Assembly: GCA_032716605.1 (NCBI GenBank)
Contig: CM064506.1
Location: 22,060,612 to 22,124,611, forward strand
Length of the DNA stretch: 64,000 nucleotides
From: Paralithodes platypus
Lineage: Eukaryota > Arthropoda > Malacostraca > Decapoda > Lithodidae
Reading direction: 5' to 3'
Part shown: positions 1-10,024 of the stretch, one piece after another
Position numbering within the stretch: the stretch's first letter is position 1
Layout: each line of letters starts with the position of its first letter
The notes under the pieces: generated by a model
Database searches by the model: none
What the model was told of the DNA's origin: nothing
What the model saw: only the letters and a program-made list of their open reading frames with translations
Translations under genes and position numbers: made by a program

Positions 1-143
1 GTGTATGTGTTTGTGTATATATGTATGTATGTTTGTATGTATGTATGTATGTATGTATGTATGTATGTATGTATGTATGTATGTATGTATGTATGTATGT
101 ATGTATGTATGTTTATGTATGTCTGTATGTATGTATGTATGTA

Positions 144-198
<55 letters not shown>

Positions 199-945
199 AT
201 GTATGTATGTATGTATGTATGTATGTATGTATGTATGTATGTATGTATGTATGTTGTATGTATGTATGTATGTATGTATGTATGTATGTATGTATGAATG
301 TATGTATTCTGTAAGTATGAATGTATGTATTATGCATGTATGTATGTATGTATGGTATGTATGGTATGTATGTATGTATGTATGTATGTATGTATGTATG
401 TATGTATGTATGGTATGTATGTATGTATGTATGTATGTATGTATGTATGTATGTATGTATGTATGTATGTATGTATGTATGTATGTATGTATGTATGTAT
501 GTATGTATGTATGTATGTATGTATGTATGTATGTATGTATGTCTGTATGTATGTATGTATGTATGTATGTATGTATGTATGTATGTATGTATGTATGTAT
601 GTATGTATGTATGTATGTATGTATGTATGTATGTATGTATTTTTGTGTGTATGTATGTATTTTTCTGTGTATGTATGTATGTGCATGTATACATGTATGT
701 ATGTATGTATGTATGTACAGTGTGTATGTATGTATTATGTATGTATGTATGTGTGAATGTATATATTAGTGTATGTATGTGTGTATGTATATATTTATGT
801 ATGTATGTGTATATATATGTATGTACTGTATGTATGTATGTATGTGTGTGTATATGTATGTGTGAATGTGTATATGAGTGTATGTATGTATGCACGTATG
901 TATGTATGTATGTATATATGTATGTATGTATATATGTATGTATGT
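1..945. repeat. (ATGT)n microsatellite, about 945 bp
   Basis: Almost uninterrupted ATGT tetramers begin at the window edge, with a (GT)n run at about 148-180. Towards the right end the tract decays into mixed GTAT, GTGT and ATAT steps. The tract continues off the left edge. Long open frames here (repeating Met-Tyr-Val-Cys, and His-Thr-Tyr-Ile on the other strand) follow from a stop-free tetramer and are not genes. Confidence 0.97.
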
Positions 946-1260
946 ATGCAATCAGGCACACTACCCCATAGATGGGGGTGGCCGACTCGAGACAGCCCGA
1001 GCAGATAACACATTATTAGGAAACTTACGGGAACGTACACAACACACGTTCCTCTATGATAGTTATAATTGATCACTTGCGAGTTTCAGGCTATAAAGAA
1101 GTTGGAGTGTAGACATCGATAGTGACCAGAATTGCCAACTGAAATATGGTTGCATTTAGCTATTCATCTATATACTCAGGCACGTACCCCATTATTTTTT
1201 AGTTAGTGGTTGGCCGACTCGAGACAGAGCCCGAACAGGGCCAGAAAAGAAAAAAAAATG
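946..1260 (+). repeat. two copies of a dispersed repeat (family E)
   Basis: Segments at about 950-1030 and 1175-1250 both read CAGGCAC..ACCCCAT, then GGCCGACTCGAGACAG and CCCGA(A/G)CAG. A third diverged copy is at 34095-34185. No terminal repeats are seen. It may be part of a SINE or a LINE untranslated region. Nothing coding is visible. The stretch 1260-1530 holds only a G run (about 1435-1446) and otherwise unassigned AT-rich sequence. Confidence 0.5.
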
Positions 1261-1530
1261 ATATTCTTCTAGGTCGTGCATTTATACACACATAGTCAAA
1301 TTCAACATACTTGTATATTCCTCAGAAACTTACATTATTATTGTATTTCCCTTTGATATCGATGTTTACGGTTCCAACTTCTTTATATCTTGATATAACG
1401 TTCCTTGAATTTGGCTCCCTATCACTTTCAACTTAGGGGGGGGGGGAAGGAGTCACTTGTTACAGACAGTTATGCTTTTTGTCTCCTTCATACTCATAGG
1501 AATAAAGAAGCACCAAATCCGCAAAGATAG

Positions 1531-1696
1531 TTTAGGTTAGGTTTGCTTAGGTTAGGTTAGGTCACCTTAAATCATGTTAGGTTAGGTTAGCTTAGGTTAG
1601 CGTAGGTTAGGTTAGCTTAGGTTAGCTTAGGTTAGGTAAGCTTAGTTTAGATTACGTTAGGTTAGCTTAGGTAAAAGTTAGCTTAGGTTAGGTTAA
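1531..1696 (+). repeat. degenerate TTAGG telomere-like tract
   Basis: The tract contains many GTTAGGTTAGG and GCTTAGGTTAGC steps. TTAGG is the ancestral arthropod telomere repeat. Here it is interrupted by TTAGC, TTACG and TTTAG variants and lies inside the sequence, so it is an interstitial, decayed tract. Confidence 0.75.
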
Positions 1697-1880
1697 AAAT
1701 AACATAAGAACATAAGAACATGACAAAATGGGAGTCTGCAGAAAGCCGATTGGCCCACACAAGGCAGATCCCTCTCACACCCAACCCACAAGTAAAATAC
1801 CTAAGGTGGTAGAAATAGCGGGCCAAGGAAACTCGTAGACAGGGAGTAAATTGGTAATTACTATACGTCAAGGGCCGAAC
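1697..1880 (-). mobile_element. LINE 3'-end fragment (WNRLP-type tail)
   Basis: It begins with ACATAAGAACATAAGAACATG and continues GGGAGTCTGCAGAAAGCC, GGCCCACAC and GGCAGATCCCT. The same series recurs at 39255-39770 and 55320-55841. In those copies the minus strand encodes the end of a non-LTR reverse transcriptase protein. Here the coding part is mostly lost. Confidence 0.55.
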
Positions 1881-2032
1881 CCACGAACTGAAGCCAAATA
1901 CTTTTTCTCTACAGTTTCTCTAAGGTCGGTCTTACTAATATTAAAGATGGTGTGATATACGTATTTGGAGAAAGGTTTAGGTAGGTTTCTAATTCTAAGT
2001 ATCTAACTCTAAATCTTTCTCGCTCTTGTTCT

Positions 2033-2086
2033 TGCTCTCTCTCTCTCTCTCTCTCTCTCTCGCTCTCGCTCTCGCTCTCGCTCTCG

Positions 2087-2158
<72 letters not shown>
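2033..2158. repeat. (CT)n / (CGCT)n / (AT)n compound microsatellite
   Basis: CT dinucleotides with a central CTCG run (about 2060-2095) are followed by (TA)n at 2121-2157. The flanks 1881-2032 and 2159-2485 hold no gene or repeat that I can recognise. Confidence 0.95.
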
Positions 2159-2165
<7 letters not shown>

Positions 2166-2480
2166 CAAAAACGGATAGAACAAACCGTTCATAAACTGCT
2201 TCGTATTTTTATATCCGCCTACGTGAGCTGTTTTTCTAATTGCATTTTAAGCTCGATGAAGGCACCAGTTATCTGCTAGGAAATTCTTATATAGTTCTTC
2301 AAGACCAAGCCCTGGAAGGAAACTAGAGTAATATAATTATAAATAGATTAAGTCATGGTACGTTCATTTGTGCCGAGGTTGAGCAAGTTAGAGAAATGTA
2401 TAAATTAAAAGATTGCTTATGAAAACTAATGGAAAAAAAGTATCTGAGATATGAGCCCATCATTATTCAGTCAATATATA

Positions 2481-2485
<5 letters not shown>

Positions 2486-2575
<90 letters not shown>
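2486..2575. repeat. (AT)n microsatellite
   Basis: About 90 bp of uninterrupted TA dinucleotide. Nothing recognisable lies between it and the family B element starting at 2800. Confidence 0.97.
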
Positions 2576-2578
<3 letters not shown>

Positions 2579-2799
2579 CCCCACGAGAAATCCTTTGTAA
2601 GAAATGGTTGGTTTTCATTATTTATATCGACTGTTCTGGATAATAATCAACCATGCCAACTATTCATAAATATTTGTATGACATAATTGTGTTTCAAGGT
2701 TAGTTAACTACTGTTCTTATGACACTGGATACCTCTCTGTGGGCCATATTAAAATTCACGAGACGTTTCTGTTCAGTGCCTCAAAATATAAGGAAACCA

Positions 2800-3014
2800 T
2801 TAATCCTTACAGTACCGGTAACATCCTTGTCATTATATTCTGGCAACTACTAGCCGATTATACTCAGCCTAGGAAGGATGTCTACCCGTTAAAACATTAC
2901 AGACTTTCTCAATTAATCATTTTTGCTACCATATATCCTTCCTAAGCTTCATAAAATCGTCTAAATGCAGCTGAAATCAAACAGTAAAGACGTCGCGGGT
3001 ACTGTAAGGGTTAA
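2800..3014 (+). mobile_element. family B fold-back MITE (TTAA ends), copy 1
   Basis: The element begins TTAATCCTTACAGTACCGG and ends GGTACTGTAAGGGTTAA, so its termini are inverted. Internal arms also pair (TTAGCCGATTATACTCAGCCTAGGAAGG against CCTTCCTAAGC..ATAAAATCGTCTAA, shown here as parts). Length is about 215 bp with no coding capacity. TTAA at both ends fits a TTAA-targeting transposase of the piggyBac type, but no transposase is present, so the superfamily is inference. Confidence 0.8.
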
Positions 3015-3116
3015 AAAGGGTTATCCGTACGCAAATATGGTACTGAAACAACAACAACAACAGTCAAATGTATTACTATAGTATATGATATGTCGCTTTC
3101 TTCCTCGGTGTACAGA

Positions 3117-3454
3117 ATTAGGGGCAGATTTCCACTTGAGTGATTTTTTTTCGGGACACCTTTCTCCCTCACGTTTAGCCCCATTGCTTTTGAGATTTTA
3201 AGACGTTCGCCCCATTAGTTTGGCGATTTTAAGAACTGTCGCCCCATTTCTGTCAATGTTAAGACTTTTCGTACCATTTACGTGTCGACTTTTTCCTGGC
3301 GAGCGATAGCGAGCCTGTATTTTAAGAGGAAGCGGCCTTCGGCCGAGACATTTTTCTACCGAAAAATGTACACATTTATCTTGAAAGGGGGTCATGGGGG
3401 TGTAATTTTAAGCTTGATGGAAGTCTAGGAAACACACTAAAGACCTCCCCTTAA
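3117..3454 (+). mobile_element. family A MITE (TTAA, GGGGAG termini), copy 1
   Basis: This is a reference copy of a roughly 340-bp family. Landmarks in order are TTAGGGGCAGATTTCC, GTTTAGCCCCATT, TTAGTTTGGCGATTTTAAG, GGTGTCGATTTTTTCCTGGC (variant here), GCGATAGCGAGCCTGTA, CCGGCCTTCGGCCG hairpin, ATTTTTCTACCGAAAAATGT hairpin, AAGCTTGATGGAAGTCTAG and CCTCCCCTTAA. The ends are inverted (TTAAGGGGAG) and flanked by TTAA. There is no open frame. Confidence 0.85.
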
Positions 3455-3625
3455 GCTAACTACACCTCATTTAGTTATAATAATAAATAAATGTGCAGCT
3501 AGCGAGAAGGGACTGGAGTTCTCGCAAAGAGGCTCCAGACCTGACGCTACTCTTGACTTACAGTGTGCTGGCTTAATAATCCAGTAGGGTTGATATAGCC
3601 TCTGAAGTCCTATGTTAACTAATAT

Positions 3626-3843
3626 GTTTATCCCTTTGAATACCAGCGTAGTGTTTTTCCATCATATTACGGTAACTATTAGACGATTTTATACAGCTTA
3701 GGAAGGACCTCTAGCAATAACGAAGCTTCAAACTGTCACAACCCACCCTTTTAACGACCACAGATCCTTCCTAAGCTGCATAATATCGTCTAAATATAGC
3801 TAGAATAAAATGTAACAGACGTCGCTGGTACTGCACGGGTTAA
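3626..3843 (+). mobile_element. family B fold-back MITE, copy 2
   Basis: It begins TTTATCCCTTTGAATACCAG and ends GTCGCTGGTACTGCACGGGTTAA. The terminal TTAA is shared with the family A copy that starts at 3840, so one element inserted exactly at the other's end. Confidence 0.8.
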
Positions 3844-4175
3844 GGGGAGATTTCCACCTGGAGGATTTTTTTCTGAACCTCTTTCTCCCTCCTGTTTAGC
3901 CCCATTGCTTGTGAGATTTAAAGACGCTTGCCCCATTAGTTTGGCGATTTTAAGAACCCTCGCCCCATTTCTGTCAATTTTAAGACCATTCGTGCCATTT
4001 AGGTGTCGATTTTTTCCTGGCGAGCGATAGCGAGCCTGTATTTTAAGGGGAACCGGCCTTCGGCCGGGACATTTTTCTATCGAAAAATGTACAAATTTAT
4101 CTTAAAAGGGGGTCAAGGGGGAGTAATTTTAAGCTTGATGGAAGTCTAGGGAATCAACTAAAAACCTCCCCTTAA
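3840..4175 (+). mobile_element. family A MITE, copy 2
   Basis: TTAAGGGGAGATTTCCACC to CCTCCCCTTAA, with all family landmarks including the GGCCTTCGGCC hairpin. It abuts family B copy 2 at a common TTAA. About 230 bp of unassigned sequence follow. Confidence 0.88.
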
Positions 4176-4406
4176 CTAGCAGCTAGCATAAAGTCAACAT
4201 TTTGTAGATTTTGTTTAGTTTGCGCCTACAGTACACATAATTTACTGTGTACATGAATGAGTGCTGCATTAAGTAGATTAGCAATACATTAGCGATGGCC
4301 ATTAGCGTAATATAACCCAGCCCCTGCCATCCCTCTTCACAACTAACGAGAGCGCAACTGGGGAAAATGTGAAATATATTGCGAGATACAATTTGTACGT
4401 ATTATT

Positions 4407-4737
4407 TTAAGGGGAGACTGACCGTTTTTTTCTGGACCCCCTTCTCCCTAATGTTTAGCCCCACTAGTTTTGAGGCTTTAAGACGTTGGTTCCATTAGTT
4501 TGGGGATTTTATGACTTTTCACCCCTTTTATTTGTCAATATTAGGGCCCTTCGTGCCATTTAGGTGTCGAATTTTTCCTGGCGAGCGAGCCTGTAATTTT
4601 AGGAGGAATCGGCCTTTCTCTGGGACATTTTTCTACCGAAAAATGTACAAGTCTTTTATCTTGAAGGGGGGTCTAGGGGGTGGTTTTCTAAGCTTGATGG
4701 AGGTCTAGCGAAAAAAAAAATAAAAAAATAAAGGAGT

Positions 4738-4773
<36 letters not shown>

Positions 4774-4790
4774 GGTCCGTCTTTCCTTAA
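4407..4790 (+). mobile_element. family A MITE with internal poly(A) expansion, copy 3
   Basis: It begins TTAAGGGGAGACTGACCG and ends CGGTCCGTCTTTCCTTAA, a clear inverted terminal repeat of about 18 bp. Between the GGTCTAG landmark and the 3' end there is an A-rich run of about 70 bp, with a pure (A)32 at 4741-4772. This is the same position at which other copies carry minisatellites. Confidence 0.88.
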
Positions 4791-4921
4791 TAATCGTATA
4801 ACTAATTTTGGATGAGAGCTCAAGTATCTAGGGATTCGGATTAATTTAATTAGAAGGCATGCAACTAAATATATACCTAGTGATTAAAGAGCTCTCTTAG
4901 TATTTTATTTATACGTTATTT

Positions 4922-5545
4922 ATCAACCGCTACTGTACCGACGACGTTTTTTTTTTATATTATTCTAGCTATATTTAGAGGATTGTGTGCGGTTTAAGAA
5001 GGATCTGTGGTAGTAGAAAGGGTTGTTGTTGTTGCTTTTCCTCAGGCTGTCTGGCCGAGCAGCCCCAAGGTCCCGAGCAAGGCCAAGGCCATAACCGAGC
5101 GCCCCCACAGAACCCTCCCAGCTTACCACTAATAATGCCCAGGTGACCGAAGCCACTCAAAGGCGGGAAGCTGAGGAGGGTGCGGAAACGCCCGGGAAAC
5201 AAAAGCCCCACCCAAGGCCCTGTGCCCCTCAGCAATTATGAAGGGAAAGTTGAGGGGCAAAGGGAAAATGTGACGCTTTGGCTCCCAATCTGCCAGGGTT
5301 GGCAGTAGGGAGGTCAATCCACGGAAAAGACGCCGTCACTTGAGATCTAGAAAATATATAAGTAAAAGGAACAGTCAGAGTAAGCTATGGGTATGGCAGA
5401 GAACGCTCAACTCTCATTCTGATAGACCAGCCCATCACCGAGGGTTAAGTGGGGTAGTTCGAATCCTGTTTATTGATGGAGGCCCTTTTCAAACTGAGTA
5501 ACATCGTCTAATAGAAGCCAGAATAATGTTCAGGGGATAGTGGTT
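4922..5545 (+). mobile_element. family B MITE split by retroposon D, copy 3
   Basis: The left part (CCGCTACTGTACCGACGACG to GTAGAAAGGGTT) and right part (AGGGTTAAGTGGGGTAG to TAGAAGCCAGAATAATG) are two halves of one family B element. AGGGTT is duplicated on both sides of the inserted element D, which marks a target-site duplication. The right end is eroded. Confidence 0.72.
5025..5447 (-). mobile_element. retroposon D with (AAC)n tail, 5'-short copy
   Basis: Read on the minus strand it starts GGTGATGGGCTGGTC and ends in an (AAC)n tail, seen as GTTGTTGTTGTTG at the left border. The body matches the copies at 8648, 22580 and 56592. It lies inside a family B MITE with AGGGTT duplicated. It looks like a SINE or a truncated LINE; I do not recognise the family. 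A GC-rich open frame (MLRGTGPWVGL..) recurs in the copies but has no known domain. Confidence 0.7.
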
Positions 5546-5547
5546 AT

Positions 5548-5905
5548 TTTTAGGGGTCTATTTATTTATATATTCATTTATCTTGAAGTTCCCTCGCTAG
5601 GCCCTTCATCAAGCTTAAAACAATACTCCCTTAAACCCCCTCTAGGATAAATTTGTACATTTTTTGCTCGAAAAATGTCCTGGCCGAAGTTCGATTTCTC
5701 TTAAAATTACAGGCTCGCTAACGCTCGCCAGGAGAAAATCGACACCTAAAGGGTACGAAAGGTCTTGATATTGATATAGAAATGGGACGAAAGGTTTTAA
5801 AATCGACAAACTAAAGGGGCGAATGTCTGAAAATCTCATAACTAACGGGACTAAACATGAGGAAGAAGGAGCTGGACCCCCCCCCCCCAAAAACGATATA
5901 AGGTA
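5548..5905 (-). mobile_element. family A MITE, copy 4
   Basis: Minus-strand order of landmarks: CATCAAGCTTAAAAC, ACATTTTTTGCTCGAAAAATGT, ACAGGCTCGCTAACGCTCGCC, AATCGACACCTAAA and GGGACTAAACATGAGG, followed by a C run. Both ends are weathered and no clean TTAA is left. Confidence 0.75.
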
Positions 5906-6122
5906 AATACATAAATAAATAAATAAATCAGAGAACAAAAACAAAAACAAACATCAGCAATAGGATAAAGGCAACCCAACCTTCTGCCCCCCCCCCCCCC
6001 CCCTTTGCCAGAAACTCACCACCAACACACCTGTCAACCTCTTCGCTTCCAACTCCTTCCTTCCACCCGGACAAGTTTTACCCCCGAGGCCCTGCGAGGA
6101 AGGAAAGTTATAGGAGCTCGTT

Positions 6123-6489
6123 TTAAGGGGGAGGGGTGGCTTTTTTCTGGACCCCCTTCTTCCTTGTGTTTAGGCCCGTTAATTTTGATATTGTAAGATG
6201 TTCGTTCTATTAGTTTGGCGATTTTGATACGTTTCGCCTCATTTTGTCATTATTAAGACTTCTCGTGTGATTTAGGTGTCGATTTTTTCCTGGCGAGCGA
6301 TAGCAAACCTGTATTTTAAGAGGAACCGGCCTTCGGCCGGGCCCCTTTTCTATCGAAAGATGTACAAATTTATCTCGAAGGAGGTCTGGGAGGGTGCATT
6401 TTTAAGATTGATGGAGGTCTAGGGAGGAAACTGAAAAAGCTAATTAAAGATACATAACGGAGCAAATAAATACGCCCATCCTCCTTTAA
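6123..6489 (+). mobile_element. family A MITE, copy 5
   Basis: TTAAGGGGGAGGGGTGGC to CCCATCCTCCTTTAA, with TGGCGAGCGATAGC, the GGCCTTCGGCC hairpin and GATGGAGGTCTAGGG in the expected places. The stretch 5906-6122 before it holds an (AAAC)n run and a C17 tract but no gene. Confidence 0.83.
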
Positions 6490-6635
6490 CGGAAAAGAGC
6501 GACCTAGATCCGCTGTGATTTTGCACTCGTTCTAGGTGTATTATTTCGAAAATAATCTCAACTAACATAATCTAAGCTAACAAAAGTATATAAATAACAA
6601 ATTAATAAAGTAAGCATTGTTTCACCTAAATGAGT

Positions 6636-6854
6636 TTAACCCCTACTGTAGCGGCGACGTCTTTTTAATTTTATTTTAGCTGTATTTAGACGAATTTGTG
6701 CAGTTAAAGAAGGATCTGTGGTAGTAAAAAGGGTTAAATGAGATAGTTCGAAGCCTGTTGATTATTGGCCGGGGCCTTTTAAACACTGCATACTGTCGTC
6801 CTATAGTAGCCGGAATAAAGTTAAAAAGATGTCGCCTGGTACAGAAAGAGTTAA
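6636..6854 (+). mobile_element. family B fold-back MITE, copy 4
   Basis: TTAACCCCTACTGTAGCGGC to GCCTGGTACAGAAAGAGTTAA. Internal arms carry TAGACGAATTTGTGCAG and TACTGTCGTCCTA, which are diverged inverted copies. Confidence 0.8.
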
Positions 6855-6974
6855 TATAATATTTTCTAACAATATAACTTATCTTTTTTTGTATTCTATG
6901 TGAGAGAGGGAGGCAAAAGGCAGAACTGCTTGTAGCGAGTGCCTCCCCCCGAGTTGAAAGAGGGGGGGGGGGGA

Positions 6975-7194
6975 CTAACCCATTCAGCACCGGTGACGTC
7001 CTTTTCATTATATAATAGTAACTATTAGACAATTTTATTCAGCTTAGGCAGGACTTTTACCCATTAGAAGGCTACAGACTATCTCAGTTTATCCTTTTAG
7101 CTACCATAAATGATATCCTTCCTAAGTTTAATAAAATCGTCTAACTGTAGGTGATATTAAATACAAAATATGTCACATGTTCTGCAAGGGTTTA
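6975..7194 (+). mobile_element. family B fold-back MITE, copy 5
   Basis: CTAACCCATTCAGCACCGG to TTCTGCAAGGGTTTAA. It carries TTAGACAATTTTATTCAGC and the paired TAATAAAATCGTCTAA in the middle. A G11 run precedes it. Confidence 0.78.
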
Positions 7195-7213
7195 AAAGCA
7201 AAGACTACTTAAA

Positions 7214-7428
7214 TTAACCCATTGAAGATCATGACTCATTTTGACAGTTTATTCTGGCTATCATTAGACGATAATATACAGCTTAAGAAGGATCTGTGGT
7301 AATGATTAGGGTAGAGACTATCTCAATTAACCTTTTGACTTCCATACCTTCCTTATATTAATAAAACCGTCTAATAATTTAAAAATAATGAACAGATATG
7401 TCGAGTAATCGAATCATTTAAGGGTTAA
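7214..7428 (+). mobile_element. family B-like MITE, copy 6
   Basis: TTAACCCATTGAAGATCATG to CATTTAAGGGTTAA. The termini differ from the CGTC/GACG type, and a related subfamily copy is at 29922. It shares its right TTAA with the next element. Confidence 0.72.
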
Positions 7429-7619
7429 CTCATTCTGTACTGGTGATGTTATTTTAACTGTATTTTGGCTACTATTCGACGATCTCATTCCGTTTAAAAA
7501 AGGGCCTTCAAGCTTCGGACTATCTCCTTAAGCTTTATACTACCACAGATCATTCTTAAACTGCATACAATAGTTTAAATACAGCTACAGTAAAACGTCC
7601 CTGGTACGGAAAGCGTTAA
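7425..7619 (+). mobile_element. family B fold-back MITE, copy 7
   Basis: TTAACTCATTCTGTACTGG to CCCTGGTACGGAAAGCGTTAA. It abuts copy 6 at one shared TTAA. Confidence 0.78.
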
Positions 7620-7759
7620 TTATAGTTGTGACGTGAGGAGAGTCATAAAATGTCATAACATACTTGTGACAAAATGAGGTTATTACTGGTTTACGACATG
7701 TCCATGCTCGTAAAAACTAGGACGTCCTAATATTACTATTATTATATCTCTGTTTGCTG

Positions 7760-8114
7760 TTAAGGGGGGATGGTTCACTTTAAGGGCGATTTTTGCATGT
7801 ATTCATTATTTTTCTAGTTTCCTCCCTAGACCTCCATCAAATTAAAAAAAAAACATCCATTAGATCCCCCTTCTAGATTAATTTGTAAATTTTTCGGTTA
7901 AAAAATTTCCCGGCCGAAGGCCTGTTCTTCCAACATTACAGGCTCACTATCGTTCGCCAGGGGAAAAATCGACACCTAAATAGCACGAAAGGGCTAAATA
8001 ATGACAAAGGTCATAAGATCGACTAACTAATGGGGCAAACATCTTAACATCTGAAAACTAATGGGGCTAAGCATGAGGGAGAAAGTGGTCCAGAAAAGCG
8101 GCCCATCCTTTTAA
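7760..8114 (-). mobile_element. family A MITE, copy 6
   Basis: TTAAGGGGGGATGGTTCAC to GCCCATCCTTTTAA. The orientation is reversed relative to copy 1 (AGTTTCCTCCCTAGACCTCC at the left, GGGGCTAAGCATGAGG at the right). It is directly followed by another family A copy. Confidence 0.83.
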
Positions 8115-8441
8115 GTGAAGGGTTTTAGTTTGCTCCCTAGACCTCCATCAATCTTAAACAATAAACCCAAGACCCCCCAAACCCCAAATCCCTCTTGGAG
8201 ATAAGTTTGTACAATTTTCGGTGGAAAAATGTCCCCTCCTAAATTACAGGCTCGCTAGCGATCGCCAGGGAAAAAAATCCTAAATGGCGCGAAAGATCTT
8301 GATATTGGGGAAGAAATGGTGCGTAAGGCTATACAATCACCAAACTAATGGGTCAAAACTCTTAATATCTCAAAACTAATGGGGCTAAACATGAGGGAGA
8401 AGGGGGTCCAGTAAAAAAAGAAAACTAAAATCTCCCCTTAA
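8111..8441 (-). mobile_element. family A MITE, copy 7
   Basis: Starts at the TTAA that ends copy 6 and ends AAAATCTCCCCTTAA. Landmarks include CTCCCTAGACCTCCATC and GGGGCTAAACATGAGGG. It forms a tandem of two same-orientation copies with copy 6, and its right TTAA is also the start of family B copy 8. Confidence 0.83.
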
Positions 8442-9169
8442 CCCCTTTAGTACTGGTGCCGTCCTTTTAACTTTATTCTGGCTACCATTACACGCTTTTT
8501 ATCCGTTTCAAAACGGCCTCCAGCAATTACAAGGCTTCGAACTCACTTAACCCTTTTTACTACCACAGGTCTGTCTTAAACTGCACAACATCGTCTAAAT
8601 ATAGCTAGAATAAAAGAAAAAACTAAATCGCTTGTACAGAAGGGGTTGTTGTTGTTGTTGTTCCCCAAGCTGCCTGGCCGAACAGCCCCAAGGCCCCGAG
8701 CAAGGCCATAACCAAGCGCCCCAACAGAACCCTCCCTGCCGACCACAATAAAGCCTGGGTGACCGAAGCCACTCCATGGCGGGGAGCTGAGGAGGGTGCG
8801 GAAACGCCCAGGAAACCAAAGCCCAACCCAGGGCCCTGTGCCCCTCAGCAATTATGAAGAGAAAGTTGAGGGGCAAAGGAAAAATGTGACGCTTTAGCTT
8901 CCAATCTTGGTAGATTGGGATCCACGGAAGAGTGGGATCCACTTGAGATCTAGAAAATATATAAGTAAAAGGAACAGTCAGAGTAAGCTATGGGTATGGC
9001 AGAGATCGCTCAGCTCTCACTCTGATAGACCAGCCCATCACCACATGACTAGAACCCAATCATCTCGGCATCAGCTAGAAAAGGCCCTAGAAAGCCGCCT
9101 TTGGCGGGGGGATAGCTCCCCTATTTCAACCCCTTTCGGGATTGGGCACCCGCCAACAGAAGGGGTTAA
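8438..9169 (+). mobile_element. family B MITE split by retroposon D, copy 8
   Basis: The left part runs TTAACCCCTTTAGTACTGG to TACAGAAGGGGTT; the right remnant is ACAGAAGGGGTTAA. The 12-bp ACAGAAGGGGTT occurs on both sides of the inserted element (8636-8647 and 9156-9167), an exact target-site duplication. Confidence 0.85.
8648..9155 (-). mobile_element. retroposon D, full-length-looking copy (508 bp)
   Basis: A 12-bp exact target-site duplication fixes both borders. On the minus strand it begins TGGCGGGTGCCCAATCCC, contains GGTTCTAGTCATGTGG (a B-box-like GTTCTAGTC) and GGTGATGGGCTGGTC, and ends CAAGCAGCTTGGGG-type sequence plus an (AAC)6 tail. Copies at 5025 and 22580 start only at GGTGATGGG, so about 120 bp of 5' sequence is extra here. 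A simple-repeat tail and long duplications fit LINE-mobilised retroposition. Family not recognised. Confidence 0.78.
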
Positions 9170-9227
9170 AAAGGTATATCACTATAATTATACCCAATGA
9201 TTCTACATATGCTTTTCGAGACACATG

Positions 9228-9598
9228 GGATGGGCGTATTTATTTGCTCATTATTTATGTACTTTTTATTGTTTGTTTTTTTAGTTTCCTCCCTAGACCT
9301 CCATCAAACTTAAAAAACACATCCGCCCAAGACCCTCCTTCAAGATAAATTTGTAAATTTTTAGATAGAAATTTTTTCCGGACGTAGGCCAGTTCCTCTT
9401 AAATTACAGGCTCGCTATCGCTCCCCAGGAAAAAATCGACACCTAAATGACACAAAAAGTCATATTATTGACAAATAAATGGGTTGAAAGGTCTTAAAAT
9501 GGCTAAACTAATAGGCCGAACAGTCTTATAATCTTAAAACTAATGGGGCTAAACATGAGGAAGAAGGGGGACCAGAAAAACGACCCACCTCCCCTTAA
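9228..9598 (-). mobile_element. family A MITE, copy 8
   Basis: GATGGGCGTATTTATTTGC at the left and CGACCCACCTCCCCTTAA at the right, with AGTTTCCTCCCTAGACCTCC, ACAGGCTCGCTATCGCTCCC and GGGGCTAAACATGAGG inside. Confidence 0.8.
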
Positions 9599-10020
9599 TT
9601 TGAAGCAGCGTACCCTGAAGCCACCGTAACGAGGTAAACTCTGCCTTGAATGACGGGACGGATAGGTCATGGCAGTGTTGCCAATTTACCTACTTTCCCG
9701 CTAGAGGTATTAACTTCGATCTAGTGGCACATCTTTACATCTAGCGACATGAATTCTACCGATATCCTAGAGATTTGAGCCATTTTAAGTTACCTTCTCG
9801 AAACTGTGGCATTATTTTGTTATCGATTAAATTATCGGCATATATTTGCTATCTACCGGCCTTCTAGCGAATCAAGCGGTATTTTGTGATTAACTTGATA
9901 ACCCTGGACGCGTGTTTGTGCCGGACCTCCTCAATTAGCAATGATGGAGAGCGGTAAGGTGGACTGGTTTGGGAAGCTGAATTTAGAACGACCCCCACGC
10001 AAAAGGAAAAAAAAAAAAAA
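9599..10020. other. unassigned intergenic or intronic sequence
   Basis: About 420 bp with no open frame, no terminal repeats and no match to the other repeats in the window. It ends in an A18 run. It would be intronic if the serpin gene extends further left. Confidence 0.4.
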
Positions 10021-10024
10021 AAAT

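Noticed and set aside
1..970. Open frames of up to 280 codons on both strands (Met-Tyr-Val-Cys and His-Thr-Tyr-Ile repeats)
   Set aside because: They are translations of the ATGT microsatellite, which has no stop in any register.
3198..3395. Open frames of 60-100 codons in family A elements, recurring in several copies
   Set aside because: They differ between copies, cross the hairpins and terminal repeats, and match no transposase. These are non-coding MITEs.
8595..8942. Conserved protein from the recurring MLRGTGPWVGL.. or WLRSPRLYCGRQGGF.. frames
   Set aside because: They occur only within copies of retroposon D, in different lengths and frames, and end in its (AAC)n tail. Shared ancestry of the repeat explains them.
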